From: Bufo bufo
Lineage: Eukaryota > Chordata > Amphibia > Anura > Bufonidae
Direction of reading: 5' to 3'
DNA: 64,000 nt
Assembly (NCBI RefSeq): GCF_905171765.1
Contig: NC_053390.1
Span: forward strand, 502,363,336-502,427,335
Shown: positions 21,029 to 30,843 of the stretch, in pieces
How the letters are laid out: each line of letters opens with the position of its first letter
Position numbering within the stretch: the first letter of the stretch is position 1
Made by a program: the position numbers and the translations under genes
The notes under the pieces: generated by a model
What the model was told of the DNA's origin: nothing
Database searches by the model: none
Seen by the model: the letters and a program-made list of their open reading frames with translations, nothing else

Positions 21029-21713
21029 TAAAATAAAATATAAAAGGTCAGTCCTGTGTCCCAAAACACGGACAGTTACTTGCGCTGCTGGTTCCGGTGT
21101 AGTGTGGTAGGTAGTTCACACTGGATAATCATGTAATAAAATTTGGAAGCCGCGCTGCTTGAGATTATGTCATCCGGTACACAGGTGAATGAATCAGGGC
21201 ACCAGCCTCTATCCTCCTCTCCCAAAGGATTCGATCCTCCCCAGACCGCCTCCTCTGCAGGGTTGAGATAATTGGCATATAGTGAAGCACCCTCTTAATA
21301 GTTGGTTTAAAAGGTTTTATTCTACTCACAAGCAATGGTAGACAATAGGCATATCACAAAGATAAAAACCGTAACGTTCCTGCCCAACCCGAGTTTCGCT
21401 CTCTGGCTTCCTCAGGGGTGACAACTTGAGTTGTCACCCCTGAGGAAGCCAGAGAGCGAAACCCGGGTCGGGCAGGAACGTTACGGTTTTTATCTTTGTG
21501 ATATGCCTATTGTCTACCATTGCTTGTGAGTAGAATAAAACCTTTTAAACCAACTATTAAGAGGGTGCTTCACTATATGCCAATTATCTCAACCCTGCAG
21601 AGGAGGCGGTCTGGGGAGGATCGAATCCTTTGGGAGAGGAGGATAGAGGCTGGTGCCCTGATTCATTCACCTGTGTACCGGATGACATAATCTCAAGCAG
21701 CGCGGTTTCCAAA
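21029..21713. mobile_element. Palindromic PLE-like insertion with 14-bp target duplication
   Basis: TTTGGGTTATTGTA occurs at 21015-21028 and again at 21714-21727, directly flanking the insert. Arms at about 21150-21425 and 21427-21705 are near-perfect inverted copies. The left side has a further ~120 bp not repeated on the right. A hammerhead-like motif occurs at the centre on both strands. The duplication length suits target-primed insertion, as in PLEs, rather than a cut-and-paste MITE. Confidence 0.75.
21437..21473 (+). ncRNA. Hammerhead-like ribozyme motif at palindrome centre
   Basis: The core CTGAGGA (21440-21446) is followed by a weak stem II GC/GC, then GAAAC (21458-21462). Stem III is ACCC/GGGT, with C at 21469 as the cleavage nucleotide. 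Stem I is CCC (21437-21439) with GGG (21470-21472). A mirror copy lies on the minus strand just left of the centre (about 21380-21415). Confidence 0.5.
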
Positions 21714-21734
21714 TTTGGGTTATTGTAGGCTCTA

Positions 21735-21775
21735 ACCCCCATCATACAATCCCACACGGCAGTCCCCCCTCACAC
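21735..21775. repeat. Minisatellite remnant
   Basis: CCCCCATCATACAATCCCAC and GGCAGTCCCCCC resume the 17.4-20.36 kb array after the inserted elements, which shows that they landed in the array. Confidence 0.85.
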
Positions 21776-21839
21776 CTCATAGAATTGTCAGCCCCCTCCA
21801 CAGGCTTCACATGTACCTCTCAGGCAGACACTCTCCCCT

Positions 21840-22030
21840 GTTAGTGCTAAAGACGCTGGTGCGCAGAGCAGCCATGCCTAACTTTCCTACTGTAATGGTA
21901 GCACTGTAATAGAAGCGCGCGCTGGCTGCCAACCCACGTGACCTAGAAATGTCACGTGATAGTGTGACGTCAGAAGGTCAGTTTCGTGTCTGGAGTTTAG
22001 CCGCTACCATTACAGAGGTATCCACACGGT
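21840..22030. promoter_or_regulatory. Possible promoter-like stretch with E-box and CRE motifs
   Basis: Within about 45 bases there are CACGTGAC (21934), TCACGTGA (about 21952) and TGACGTCA (about 21965), near a small CpG-rich patch (GCGCGCGCTGG). Clustered E-box and CRE sites are typical of vertebrate housekeeping promoters. No downstream coding exon was recognised on either strand, so this is tentative. Confidence 0.3.
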
Positions 22031-22376
22031 CTGGTAGTGTCCTGATCCATCCTCTACATCTAAGCTTACAGTAGCATCGCTGGTATGTTTCACATAGCTA
22101 CATAACAACATGGTATGCATATTGTGTTTTACATGTCTTTTCCTGCTCTTTTATAGCAGCTTACAGTTTGCAGCTAGGAACCATGCCTGTCATTCAGATA
22201 GGATAGCGTACTCATGTTTTATATCTGTATACCTTCATGGATGTTTATCTACTTCACATATGTCTGTCTTTGTATGTACATTGTCATGCACAGTAATGTA
22301 TTATATGTATTGTCATATGTCAGACTGCATTAGTAAGTGCATTATTTTTCTGTTCCTCAGTTTTACCTTACTGATA
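22031..22376. other. No feature recognised
   Basis: Unassigned, moderately AT-rich DNA between the E-box region and the Tc1 element. No convincing ORF. Confidence 0.4.
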
Positions 22377-23430
22377 TACACTCACCTAAAGAATTATTAG
22401 GAACACCTGTTCTATTTCTCATTAATGCAATTATCTAGTCAACCAATCACATGGCAGTTGCTTCAATGCATTTAGGGGGGTGCTCCTGGTCAAAACAATC
22501 TCCTGAACTCCAAACTGAATGTCAGAATGGGAAAGAAAGGTGATTTAAGCAATTTTGAGCGTGGCATGGTTGTTGGTGCCAGACGGGCCGGTCTGAGTAT
22601 TTCACAATCTGCTCAGTTACTGGGATTTTCACGCACAACCATTTCTAGGGTTTACAAAGAATGGTGTGAAAAGGGAAAAACATCCAGTATGCGGCAGTCC
22701 TGTGGGCAAAAATGCCTTGTGGATGCTAGAGGTCAGAGGAGAATGGGCCGACTGATTCAAGCTGATAGAAGAGCAACGTTGACTGAAATAACCACTCGTT
22801 ACAACCGAGGTATGCAGCAAAGCATTTGTGAAGCCACAACACGCACAACCTTGAGGCGGATGTACTACAACAGCAGAAGACCCCACCGGGTACCACTCAT
22901 CTCCACTACAAATAGGAAAAAGAGGCTACAATTTGCACAAGCTCACCAAACTTGGACTGTTGAAGACTGGAAAAATGTTGCCTGGTCTGATGAGTCTCGA
23001 TTTCTGTTGAGACATTCAAATGGTAGAGCCCGAATTTGGCGTAAACAGAATGAGAACATGTATCCATCCTCTGATGGCTACTTCCAGCAGGATAATGCAC
23101 CATGTCACAAAGCTCGAATCATTTCAAATTGGTTTCTTGAACATGACAATGAGTTCACTGTACTAAAATGGCCCCCACAGTCACCAGATCTCAACCAAAT
23201 AGAGCATCTTTGGGATGTGGTGGAACGGGAGCTTCGTGCCCTGGATGTGCATCCCTCAAATCTCCATCAACTGCAAGATGCTATCCTATCAATATGGGCC
23301 AACATTTCTAAAGAATGCTATCAGCACCTTGTTGAATCAATGCCATGTAGAATTAAGGCAGTTATGAAGGCAAAAGGGGGTCCAACACCGTATTAGTATG
23401 GTGTTCCTAATAATTCTTTAGGTGAGTGTA
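22377..23430 (+). mobile_element. Tc1/mariner element B
   Basis: Inverted ends CACTCACCTAAAGAATTATT and its complement, bordered by TA. It is about 1.05 kb, shorter than typical Tc1 elements because the transposase has lost an internal segment. Confidence 0.92.
22527..23396 (+). pseudogene. Tc1-like transposase B, internally deleted (289 aa)
   Basis: The frame is open from Met 22527 to stop 23396. The N-terminal HTH reads LSNFERGMVVGARRAGLSIS, QSAQLLGFSRTTISRVYKEW. The catalytic fold begins with VAWSDESRFLL (first Asp). After MYPSS it jumps to GYFQQDNAPCHKARI (second Asp) and SPDLNQIEHLWDVVEREL (Glu), ending AKGGPTPY. About 40-50 residues normally lying between the first two catalytic residues are absent, without breaking the frame. 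Family proteins are usually about 340 aa, so this is probably inactive though nearly intact. Confidence 0.9.
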
Positions 23431-23530
23431 TATATCCTTGCAATAAAGATAAAGTTGGACGTTACTCCATTGTCAATTCATTGCCGGGAAAGGTTTAGCT
23501 GTCTGTCAAGCTATGTACCTTTACACATAA

Positions 23531-24055
23531 GGCTACTTTCACACTTGCGTTCGGGGCTCCGCTCGTGAGCTCCGTTTGAAGGGTCTCACAAGCAGCCCCG
23601 AACGGATCCGTCCAGCCCTAATGCATTCTGAGTGGATGCGGATCCGCTCAGAATGCATCAGTCTGGCTCCGTTTGTCCTCCGCTCCGCTCAGCAAGCGGA
23701 CACCTGAAAGCAGCTTGCAGCGTTCGGGTGTCCGCCTGGCTGTGCGGAGGCAAACGGATCCGTCCAGACTTACAATGTAAGTCAATGGGGACGGATCCGT
23801 TTGAAGTTGACACAGTATGGCTCAATTTTCAAACGGATCCGTCTCCCATTGACTTTCAATGTAAAGTCAAAACGGATCTGTTTGCATTATCATGAACAAA
23901 AAAAAAATATATATATATATATATTTTTTTTTTTTTTGTTCATGGTAATGCAAACGGATCCGTTCTGAACGTATCTAAGCGTTTGCATTATAGGTGCGGA
24001 TCCGTCTGGGCACATACCAGACGGATCCGACCTAAACGCAGGTGTGAAAGTAGCC
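23531..24055. mobile_element. PIF/Harbinger-type MITE, copy 2
   Basis: Ends GGCTACTTTCACACTTGCGTT and GTGTGAAAGTAGCC, flanked by TAA at 23528-23530 and 24056-24058. It contains ACGGATCCGT boxes and a central TA run (about 23907-23940). Compared with copy 1 it shares ends and motifs but has diverged inside. Confidence 0.8.
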
Positions 24056-24330
24056 TAAGGAGGACAGAACAATACTGATGATATAGTAGTGATGATAAGA
24101 CATATACACTCCTTGACTGAAAAAAACAATAACACACCCAGATATAAATGTTAGATTGCTGCAATACTCGGCATGCGGTTATGTCTCAGGCAGATATGTA
24201 AATGATTAGAGGTGTGGTCTGATTGGACACTGGGTCCTGCCACAAGAGGGCATAAAAGTGTTTCCCCTGCTGCCCTATAAAAAGGCTCTCAGAGGCTACT
24301 TTTAGGTAGTGTACGTCTTGGTGAGAGATA

Positions 24331-24540
24331 ATTGTATGATTTTCCTAAATTATGACGTAAAGTCATGATTTTATGAAAGACACGGAGGCGAGTATTGCTT
24401 AACCCTTTCTTTACTGTCACACAACAGCAGCAAAGAATCCAATAACAAAATCGACCAATGGGCACACAGCCCTCCCCTTTAGTCCTAGTATAAAGGGACC
24501 ACCCCTTCAGTCTGTCTTCCTCTTTCTTTGTCTCAACAAG
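24331..24540. repeat. DIRS left inverted terminal repeat
   Basis: It includes CACGGAGGC, the AAGAATCCAATAACAAAATC segment and CTTTAGTCCTAGTATAAAGGG. All of these reappear inverted at the right end. CTATACTAGG-type spacing may hold the promoter, but no start site was identified. Confidence 0.88.
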
Positions 24541-24703
24541 TCCACCAACGGAATAACTGGAACAACCGGAACCAGGAGAACTCCAACGAAGCGATCACCA
24601 CGCCCTCGAACAACCGACTTGGAGGCACGGCGTCAACAGAAACCGCAGAAGACACTCACAGTAGTCCAACAGCAGCGATGGGGTCAACCTTAAAAGAAAT
24701 AAA

Positions 24704-24727
24704 TAATAATAATAATAATAATAATAG
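24704..24727. repeat. (AAT)n microsatellite
   Basis: About eight AAT units between the left DIRS repeat and the internal complementary region. Confidence 0.9.
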
Positions 24728-24889
24728 CGAGAACGTCAAAGACGCGTATATCGTACATACATCTGGAACACCATACGCGGCAACAAAGCAGCAATAAATT
24801 AACATCAGTCAATTATAAATAAAAAACTTGAAACAATAACGTCATAAACATATCACACAAACCCTTGGGAGGGATAAATAATGGGTGGG

Positions 24890-24987
24890 GCAATACTCGC
24901 CTCCGTGTCTTTCATAAAATCATGACTTTACGTCATAATTTAGGAAAATCATACAATTTTATTTCAAGACACGGAGGCTCCTATTGC
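24890..24987. repeat. DIRS internal complementary region
   Basis: The left half is complementary to the first ~68 bases of the element. The right half is complementary to the last ~33. They meet at AAT (24955-24957). In DIRS elements this region templates completion of the circular DNA intermediate. Confidence 0.9.
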
Positions 24988-24991
24988 TAGT

Positions 24992-26000
24992 TTAAAGCCT
25001 GTCTACAATAGAAGCGAACAGATGCGGATCCAGGCGAAAGTAAAATTCCCTAAACGTGGAGACACGTGACCAATCCGCCAACCGCATGACGTCCTCCAGA
25101 CGTGCCCCAGACAGAGTTAAGGAGGTCGCAGAAGCACTACGAACAGAATGCGCCGTAAAAATGGAAGTGTCAACACCAGACAGAGACAAGATCCACTTCA
25201 CCCAACGCGAGAGAGTCACGGCGGCCACCGGAGCAAAGGGTCTACAGAAAGAAACAAACAATTGAGAAGCAGAAGAGGACCGCAAGGACCGAGTCCTAGA
25301 TTCGTACTCCCTCAGACAAGCGACCGGACAGAGCGCCACCGATGAAGGAAAAGCAGGGTAAGATACCGACGTGATATTAGTCTTGGTACGCCGAGAAATG
25401 TTAAATGTAACGCCCTCCGGAGTGAAAGACCGGGCGTCATGATCCAAGGCCCGGACATCGGAAACCCTCTTTCAAGAGATAAGGCAAAAAAGGGTAACCA
25501 ACTTGGCCGACAGCTGGCGAAGGGATAAGTCCTCATTGGGGTGCCAGGTGGAAAGAAAAGACAAAACGGAGGAAACGTCCCAAGAACTAGAAAAACGAGG
25601 ACTGGGAGGCCGCGCAAACCGGGAGCCCTTGAGCAACCGGCACACCAGAGGATGACGTCCAGCAGGACAACCATCGAATCCCCTATGTCCGGAGGAAATA
25701 GCTGACCGAAACACATTTATAGTACGATAGGCTTTCCCGTCATCATAAAGGGAACTGAGAAATTGAACCAACTCACCTACAGCAGCCGTAGAGGGATCCA
25801 GGTTCCGAAGGAGGCACCAACCAGCCCAAGATCGCCAAGCTGCCCTATAGGCTCTTCTGGTACCCGGGGCCCACGCACTTTCCAATAGGAAAATAGCCGT
25901 CTCCGAAAGTCCCTCGGTCTGCCATGACAACCCGACACTCTGCACGCCAGCAGACGAAGGGACCCGTCCAACACCAGAGGATGAGGATGGTTCAGAGGAT
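24992..26000 (-). pseudogene. DIRS tyrosine recombinase, one stop codon
   Basis: One reading frame with a single TGA at 25472-25474. N-terminal SAM-like part: LLESAWAPGTRRAYRAAWRS, then LVQFLSSLYDDGKAYRTINV. The catalytic part includes KRVSDVRALD (first Arg), HSVRSASATSLTLSGA (H-x-x-R, near 25140) and LADWSRVSTFREFYFR with the nucleophilic Tyr. It would integrate the circular element DNA. It follows the RNase H domain in the order expected of DIRS. All catalytic residues are present, so only the stop blocks it. Confidence 0.9.
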
Positions 26001-27850
26001 CCAGAAGCAGTGACGTCCGGAGAGGAAGTAGAAGGGGAATCTCCACCAGAAGCTCCAAGAGTTGAGGGAACCACGACTGAGTGCCCCAAAAAGGAAGTAC
26101 TAACACCAGCTCCGAGGCTTGCAGGCGTATCTTGGCCAAAATCCACGGGATCAGCGAGAATGGAGGGAAAGCATACATCACCCCCTCCGACCACTGTTGA
26201 AGAAGGGCATCCACCGCCTCCGCGGCCGGGTCCGGTCTCCAACTGAAGTACCTGGGAAGTTGGGCGTTCCAGCGCGAAGCGAAAAGGTCGATCGAAAACG
26301 GGCCCCAACGAGATTCGATGACAGAAAAGACCTCCACGTCTAACCTCCAATCGCTGAAATCTGAGATGTAGAGTGAGTTCCAATCGGCCAGTGTGTTGTG
26401 CAATCCCGGTAGGTACTCCGCCACCACCGATACGTTGTGGGTCAGGCAATAATCCCAAAAGTTTTTGGTCAGATGTGTCAGCATCGAGGAACGGGTACCC
26501 CCCATGGAATTGATGTAACGGACGGCCGAGATGTTGTCCATCCGAAGGCGAATACATGCCCTGGCCCTCCAGCAGGTGAAGATGCGAATGGCAAAAGAAC
26601 CCGCCAGAAGTTCCAGGGCATTGATGTGCAAGTGAGACTCTCCCGTGGACCAAGGGCCTCCCGTGGAGAACCCTTCGCAATGGGCGCCCCAACCGTGAAG
26701 GCTGGCGTCCGATTCTATCACTACATCCGGGTGCGGTCCAAACAGAGCCCTGCCATTCCAGGCAGAGAGATTGGCAACCCACCATTCCAATTCGTCCCTC
26801 GTCTCCGGAGCCAAAGAGATCAGATCCGCATAAGAAGCACCGGCCTGTAGGTGCACGATTTTGAGACGCTGGAGGGCCCGATAATGAAGGGGAGCTGGAA
26901 AGATAGCCTGAATGGACGATGATAAGAGACCTATCACCCTGGCCAAATGACGTAGGGAAACCTGCGGAAGAGACAGGGTGCTACGTAATTCCTTGCGGAT
27001 TGACCGCACCTTCGAAGGAGGAAGGCTCAGAGTCAAAGAGAGGGAGTCCACTTGGAAACCGAGAAACTCCATGGACTGAGCAGGAACCAGACAAGACTTC
27101 TCCCGGTTGATTATGAAACCCAGGGCGGAGAGAAGGTGTACCGACAACTGAAGGTGGGACAGGAGGGAGGTCCGGTCCGCGGCCATAATCAGAATGTCGT
27201 CCAGATAAATTATCTCACCCCCCGACAGCGAAGCCACGCCACAACCGGGCGTAACAGTTTGGTGAAGCACCAGGGGGCGGACGATAGCCCGAAGGGGAGA
27301 CACGTGAAGCGCCATATCGACCCCTGCCAGTGGAAACGAAGAAGGTCCCTGGAGGGGAGCGCTATTGGAACCGTCAAGTATGCATCCTTGAGGTCCAACT
27401 TGGCCATCCAGTCTCCGGGCAGCAGCATGTCCCTCAGGAGGTGGATGCCCTCCATTTTAAAATGCCTGTACCTGACGAATGCATTTAGGGCCTTGAGATT
27501 GATGACGGGGCGGAACTGGCCACCTTTCTTTTCCACCAGGAAAATACTGCTGATCACCCCGTCGTGATCGAGAGGTGCCGGTTCCACCGCCCCCTTGAGA
27601 TAAAGGGCTCGCAATTCCACGTCCACGAGGTTCCACGATACCTGGGAATGGTACGTGGGGGGAAGCGGGGCTGGAACCACGGGGGGAGTGACAAGTTCTA
27701 TGTGGAAGCCCTGCACCGTGGACAGCACCCAGGGGTCGCTGGAAATGAACGCCCAAACATGCATAAAATGTTGGAGTCTGCCCCCTACATAACGTTCCGA
27801 AAAAGGGAGAAGAGGAGGTAGACTTACCAAATGGGCGTCTGAGGTTTGGA
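25777..27850 (-). pseudogene. DIRS reverse transcriptase, RNase H and methyltransferase-like region
   Basis: It starts near 27850 (LLPFSERYVGGRLQHF). VEKKGGQFRPVINLKALN and MAKLDLKDAYLTVPI (motif A) follow, then CLPFGLSSAPWCFTKLLRP. A frameshift at a G run near 27220-27226 shifts the frame just before IIYLDDILIMAA (YLDD active site). RNase H follows: VVIESDASLHGWGAHC, HINALELLAGSFAI, RMDNISAVRYINSMGG. A segment with SIDLFASRWNAQLPRYFSW corresponds to the DAM-like region of DIRS elements. Apart from the frameshift it is well preserved. Confidence 0.9.
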
Positions 27851-27899
27851 TTTCCTCTGTATGGTCTTCCCCGTTGGTGTCTTTGGTCATGGACAGGTG

Positions 27900-29207
27900 G
27901 GCGGTAGCAGGTGAAGGAGCCTCGACCCGAACCACGGGTCTGGAACGAGGAACGGCCGGACAGACGGCCCCTTGTACTGCCGGCCCTGGTGGAAACCCTA
28001 CCACTAAATACCCTACGCATTGACGTTTGGGCTTTATCAAGGGCGGTAAAGGTCCCCACGAACTTTCCCAGTTCCTTAATGAATGGATCCCCAAAGAGGA
28101 AACCTTGGGCCTCTTTACCTGATTCTGACAGAGCCATATTAGTCAGCTTAGGCTCGATTTTCAAGAGAATGGCTTTGCGCCTTTCAATACCCAGGGAGGT
28201 GTTTGCATTTCCTGCCATGCAAATGGCTCTTTGGGCCCAACCACGGAGTTCCTCCGGGTCGACCAGTTGACCTTCCGCCATGGCGGATTCCGCCAAATCA
28301 AAGATTTTTGTCAGGGGCCCCATAATATCCAATAACTTGTCCTGACAAGCTTTGAGAGCCGAGTCTAGGCCTCTCTTGGGGCTAAATCCCGTCTTCGACA
28401 GGAATTGGACCATTTTTGGGTTAACGACCGGGGTTTCGCATACCTTATTAGGTATCGCCGGTCGAGGGCATTCAGCCCGGAGTTTGTTCCGTGCCTCTTT
28501 GCTAAGCGGTTTGCGGACCATGGATTCCAGATAACTGGTAACGTGAGGCGCCGGAAGCCATTCTGCAGACCTGGGGTGATGTAGGGAGTCCGGGTCAAAT
28601 AACGGAACACCCGCCGGATCCAAAAGGGAAACGGACTGACCAGGGTCCGCCGGGTCGACCTCTACCGGTCGCCGGGGTAAAGGTGAAAAGGAAACAGAGG
28701 TTCCTTGGGCAGGTGACTCATCAATGTCTAGATCCTCTGAATCATTATAGGATTCCATCAAAGCCTCCTCCTCAGATTCTGCATTAGAATCGGACTCTAG
28801 CTCGGGTTGGGACCGGCTGACTTCCAGTGCCGTGCTCTTTCTGCCTGGCGCGGACAGGCTCTTTTGCGCGGCCGAGGCGCGCTGTCATTGGATGGGACAA
28901 GGCCATCAGTCATATCAGTTCTGGAGGCATTAGGGGATGGTATGGAAACGGGAGTAGGGGTCACCGTAGCTGAAGTATTAGCAATGAGCACCTGTGAGAT
29001 TGAGTGCGTCAAAACTGAGGACATGGACCCCATGGCTGAAACAATGGCCTCAGAAATGGACCTCTGTAGGGACAGGGCCTGATTATCAGTGGTTAAAGGG
29101 GCAGTGCTACCTGTAGAAGGTATAACCCCCATATTGTGAGGGGGCAATGGGAAGTCACCATGAGAGGGGGTCCCCAGCGCTGAGGGGGGCGCCTTCTGGG
29201 AGGACAT
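27900..29207 (-). pseudogene. DIRS Gag-like protein, frameshifted
   Basis: The likely start is Met at 29205-29207 (MSSQKAPPSALG). The frame changes near 28830 and continues with SESEEEALMESYNDSEDLDI-like acidic sequence (MESYNDSEDLDIDE), then a central region with YLESMVRKPLSKEARNKL, IMGPLTKIFDLAESAMAEG and GWAQRAICMAGNANTSLGIE. It ends in an Arg/Gly-rich tail (SGRVSTRAGSTRGRLSGRSS) suited to nucleic acid binding. The tail overlaps the start of the RT gene in another frame. The DIRS Gag assignment is mostly by position and composition. Confidence 0.75.
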
Positions 29208-29829
29208 GGTAAGGTATGGTACCCACAGGGTTAATATGCCAGAGGGAAGGACAACCCAGAGCCCAATCAAGTAAGCTACACCACAAGCTGACCCTAGCAC
29301 TAGAAGAGGCTAACTAGCTAATGCAGAGTAAGTCACCCTGCACAGAGGAGCCGCAGTTCCGATGTTGCTGCAGGAGAGACCGCCCATCGAATGAAGAGAG
29401 CGGTGTGGTTCACCTAAGATGACGCCCGAAATCTCGCGAGATCTCGGACGCAACAGGAGGAGCAGCGGCAACAGGCTGCAGAAGCAAGAAGAGAGGTGGC
29501 CCGAGGTCCCGCGAAAGATCGCGCGATCTCGGACGGCACAGCACAGCGGCGGAGAAGGTAAACGCGCCGCCAGTAAAAACGGAGATGACAAAACCAGGAG
29601 AGGGAAAAAATGCTTACCTAGAAGCGGCGACTACAAGGGGAGGAGGGGGGAAGAGAGAACAGACCCGAGAGCTGTGAGGAAACCCCCCCCCCCCCAGATA
29701 ACTGGGCAATAGTACAGATAAGGACTATGAACACCAGATATAATTAATCCTAAAGCAAATGGAACAAAAAGCAATATATAAATAGCTATAGACCACAATA
29801 CCACCAGCACCTGCAAGCAGGAGGGTGGA

Positions 29830-30016
29830 ATACTTAACTTGTGCGCAGCAGCAAAGAAAGAGGAAGAGAGACTGAAGGGGTGGTCCCTTTATACTAGGAC
29901 TAAAGGGGAGGGCTGTGTGCCCATTGGTTGATTTTGTTATTGGATTCTTTGCTGCTGTTGTGTGACAGTAAAGAAAGGGTTAAGCAATAGGAGCCTCCGT
30001 GTCTTGAAATAAAATT
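29830..30016. repeat. DIRS right inverted terminal repeat
   Basis: It carries the complement of the left repeat, including CCCTTTATACTAGGACTAAA and GATTTTGTTATTGGATTCTT, and ends in CACGGAGGC-type sequence before ATT at 30014-30016. Confidence 0.88.
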
Positions 30017-30843
30017 GAGTATTAAACATGCCTATATGACACGTTTGAAGACATTTTACCCAGTTAACAGACTTTGAGAGTAGGCGTATCATTGGACTGA
30101 GAGAAGCAGGATGGTCGTTTCAACAAAATGCCCACCATCTAGACCAGTGATGGCGAACCTTTTAAAGACCAAGTGCCCAAGCTGCAACCCAAAACCCACT
30201 TATTTATCTCAAAGTGGCAAAATGGCAATTTAACCTAAATAGTACAGTCCAATATACTATATCTTCCATGTACTTTATCATTTAGCTATAATAGCCTGCC
30301 TACATTCAGTGCACTGCTTGTGCTGTTCATAGTGCGCCCTGTTCTGATGAATGGCAGGAAAAATCTAAGGCATATTGGTACACCATAGACTTTTTCCAGG
30401 GTGCAGATGCCCACAGAGAGGGCCCTGAGTGCCACCTCTGGCACCCGTGCCATAGGTTCGCCATCACTGATGTAGGCCATTCTTACCTAGCTATTATGAG
30501 GTGTTGAGAATAGTTACGTGGGAGCACACACACGTGGAGAATAGGCTCCTGATGGCCCAGACAGACCACCAGTAGAGAGGATCTGCTGGCCCACTCCTCT
30601 GTTTCCCAGCCACCTGGTGGTTGGGGCTTAGTCTCATCATGCGAGATGAGACAATACCTTTAGTGCTAACTGTGATAGAAAGGACATTTGAACTATAGAA
30701 CTGGACCATGGAACAATGAAGGCAGTCAAGTCTGAGAAATCACATTTGACTCACTTACTAGGAAAGAGCTGGCACCAGGATGTACTGTGGAAAGACAATG
30801 GATGAAGAATGATGCTCTGGGCAATGTTCTAATGGGAAACATT
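30017..30843 (+). pseudogene. Tc1 transposase C, N-terminal and middle remnants
   Basis: Before the hAT MITE: LTDFESRRIIGLREAGWSF, the HTH of a Tc1 transposase. After it: GAHTRG, then WHQDVLWKDNG and MMLWAMF with stops between, ending where the gypsy element begins (about 30843). Several nonsense codons show old decay. Confidence 0.75.
30145..30469. mobile_element. hAT-type element, 325 bp
   Basis: Ends CAGTGATGGCGAACCTTTT and AGGTTCGCCATCACTG. The 8-bp flanks ATCTAGAC and ATGTAGGC match at six positions. From memory, these ends resemble a hAT family reported across distant tetrapods; this was not checked. It is non-coding. Confidence 0.82.

Larger units (their letters stand above)
24331..30016 (-). 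mobile_element. Structurally complete DIRS-type retrotransposon
   Basis: Inverted terminal repeats at both ends, Gag-like and RT/RNase H genes, a tyrosine recombinase, and an internal complementary region (24890-24987) that joins copies of the two outer ends, as in DIRS-1. Both ends share ATT (24331-24333 and 30014-30016), and the ICR has one AAT at their junction (24955-24957). That is the expected product of recombination through a 3-base circle junction with no target duplication. Removing it restores Tc1 sequence GAGATAATTGAGTATT. Coding breaks are few: one stop in the recombinase and single frameshifts elsewhere. Confidence 0.93.

Noticed and set aside
24528..24797. 89-codon plus-strand ORF in the DIRS left end
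   Set aside because: It runs through the inverted repeat and an AAT microsatellite. Low complexity, and antisense to the element's genes.
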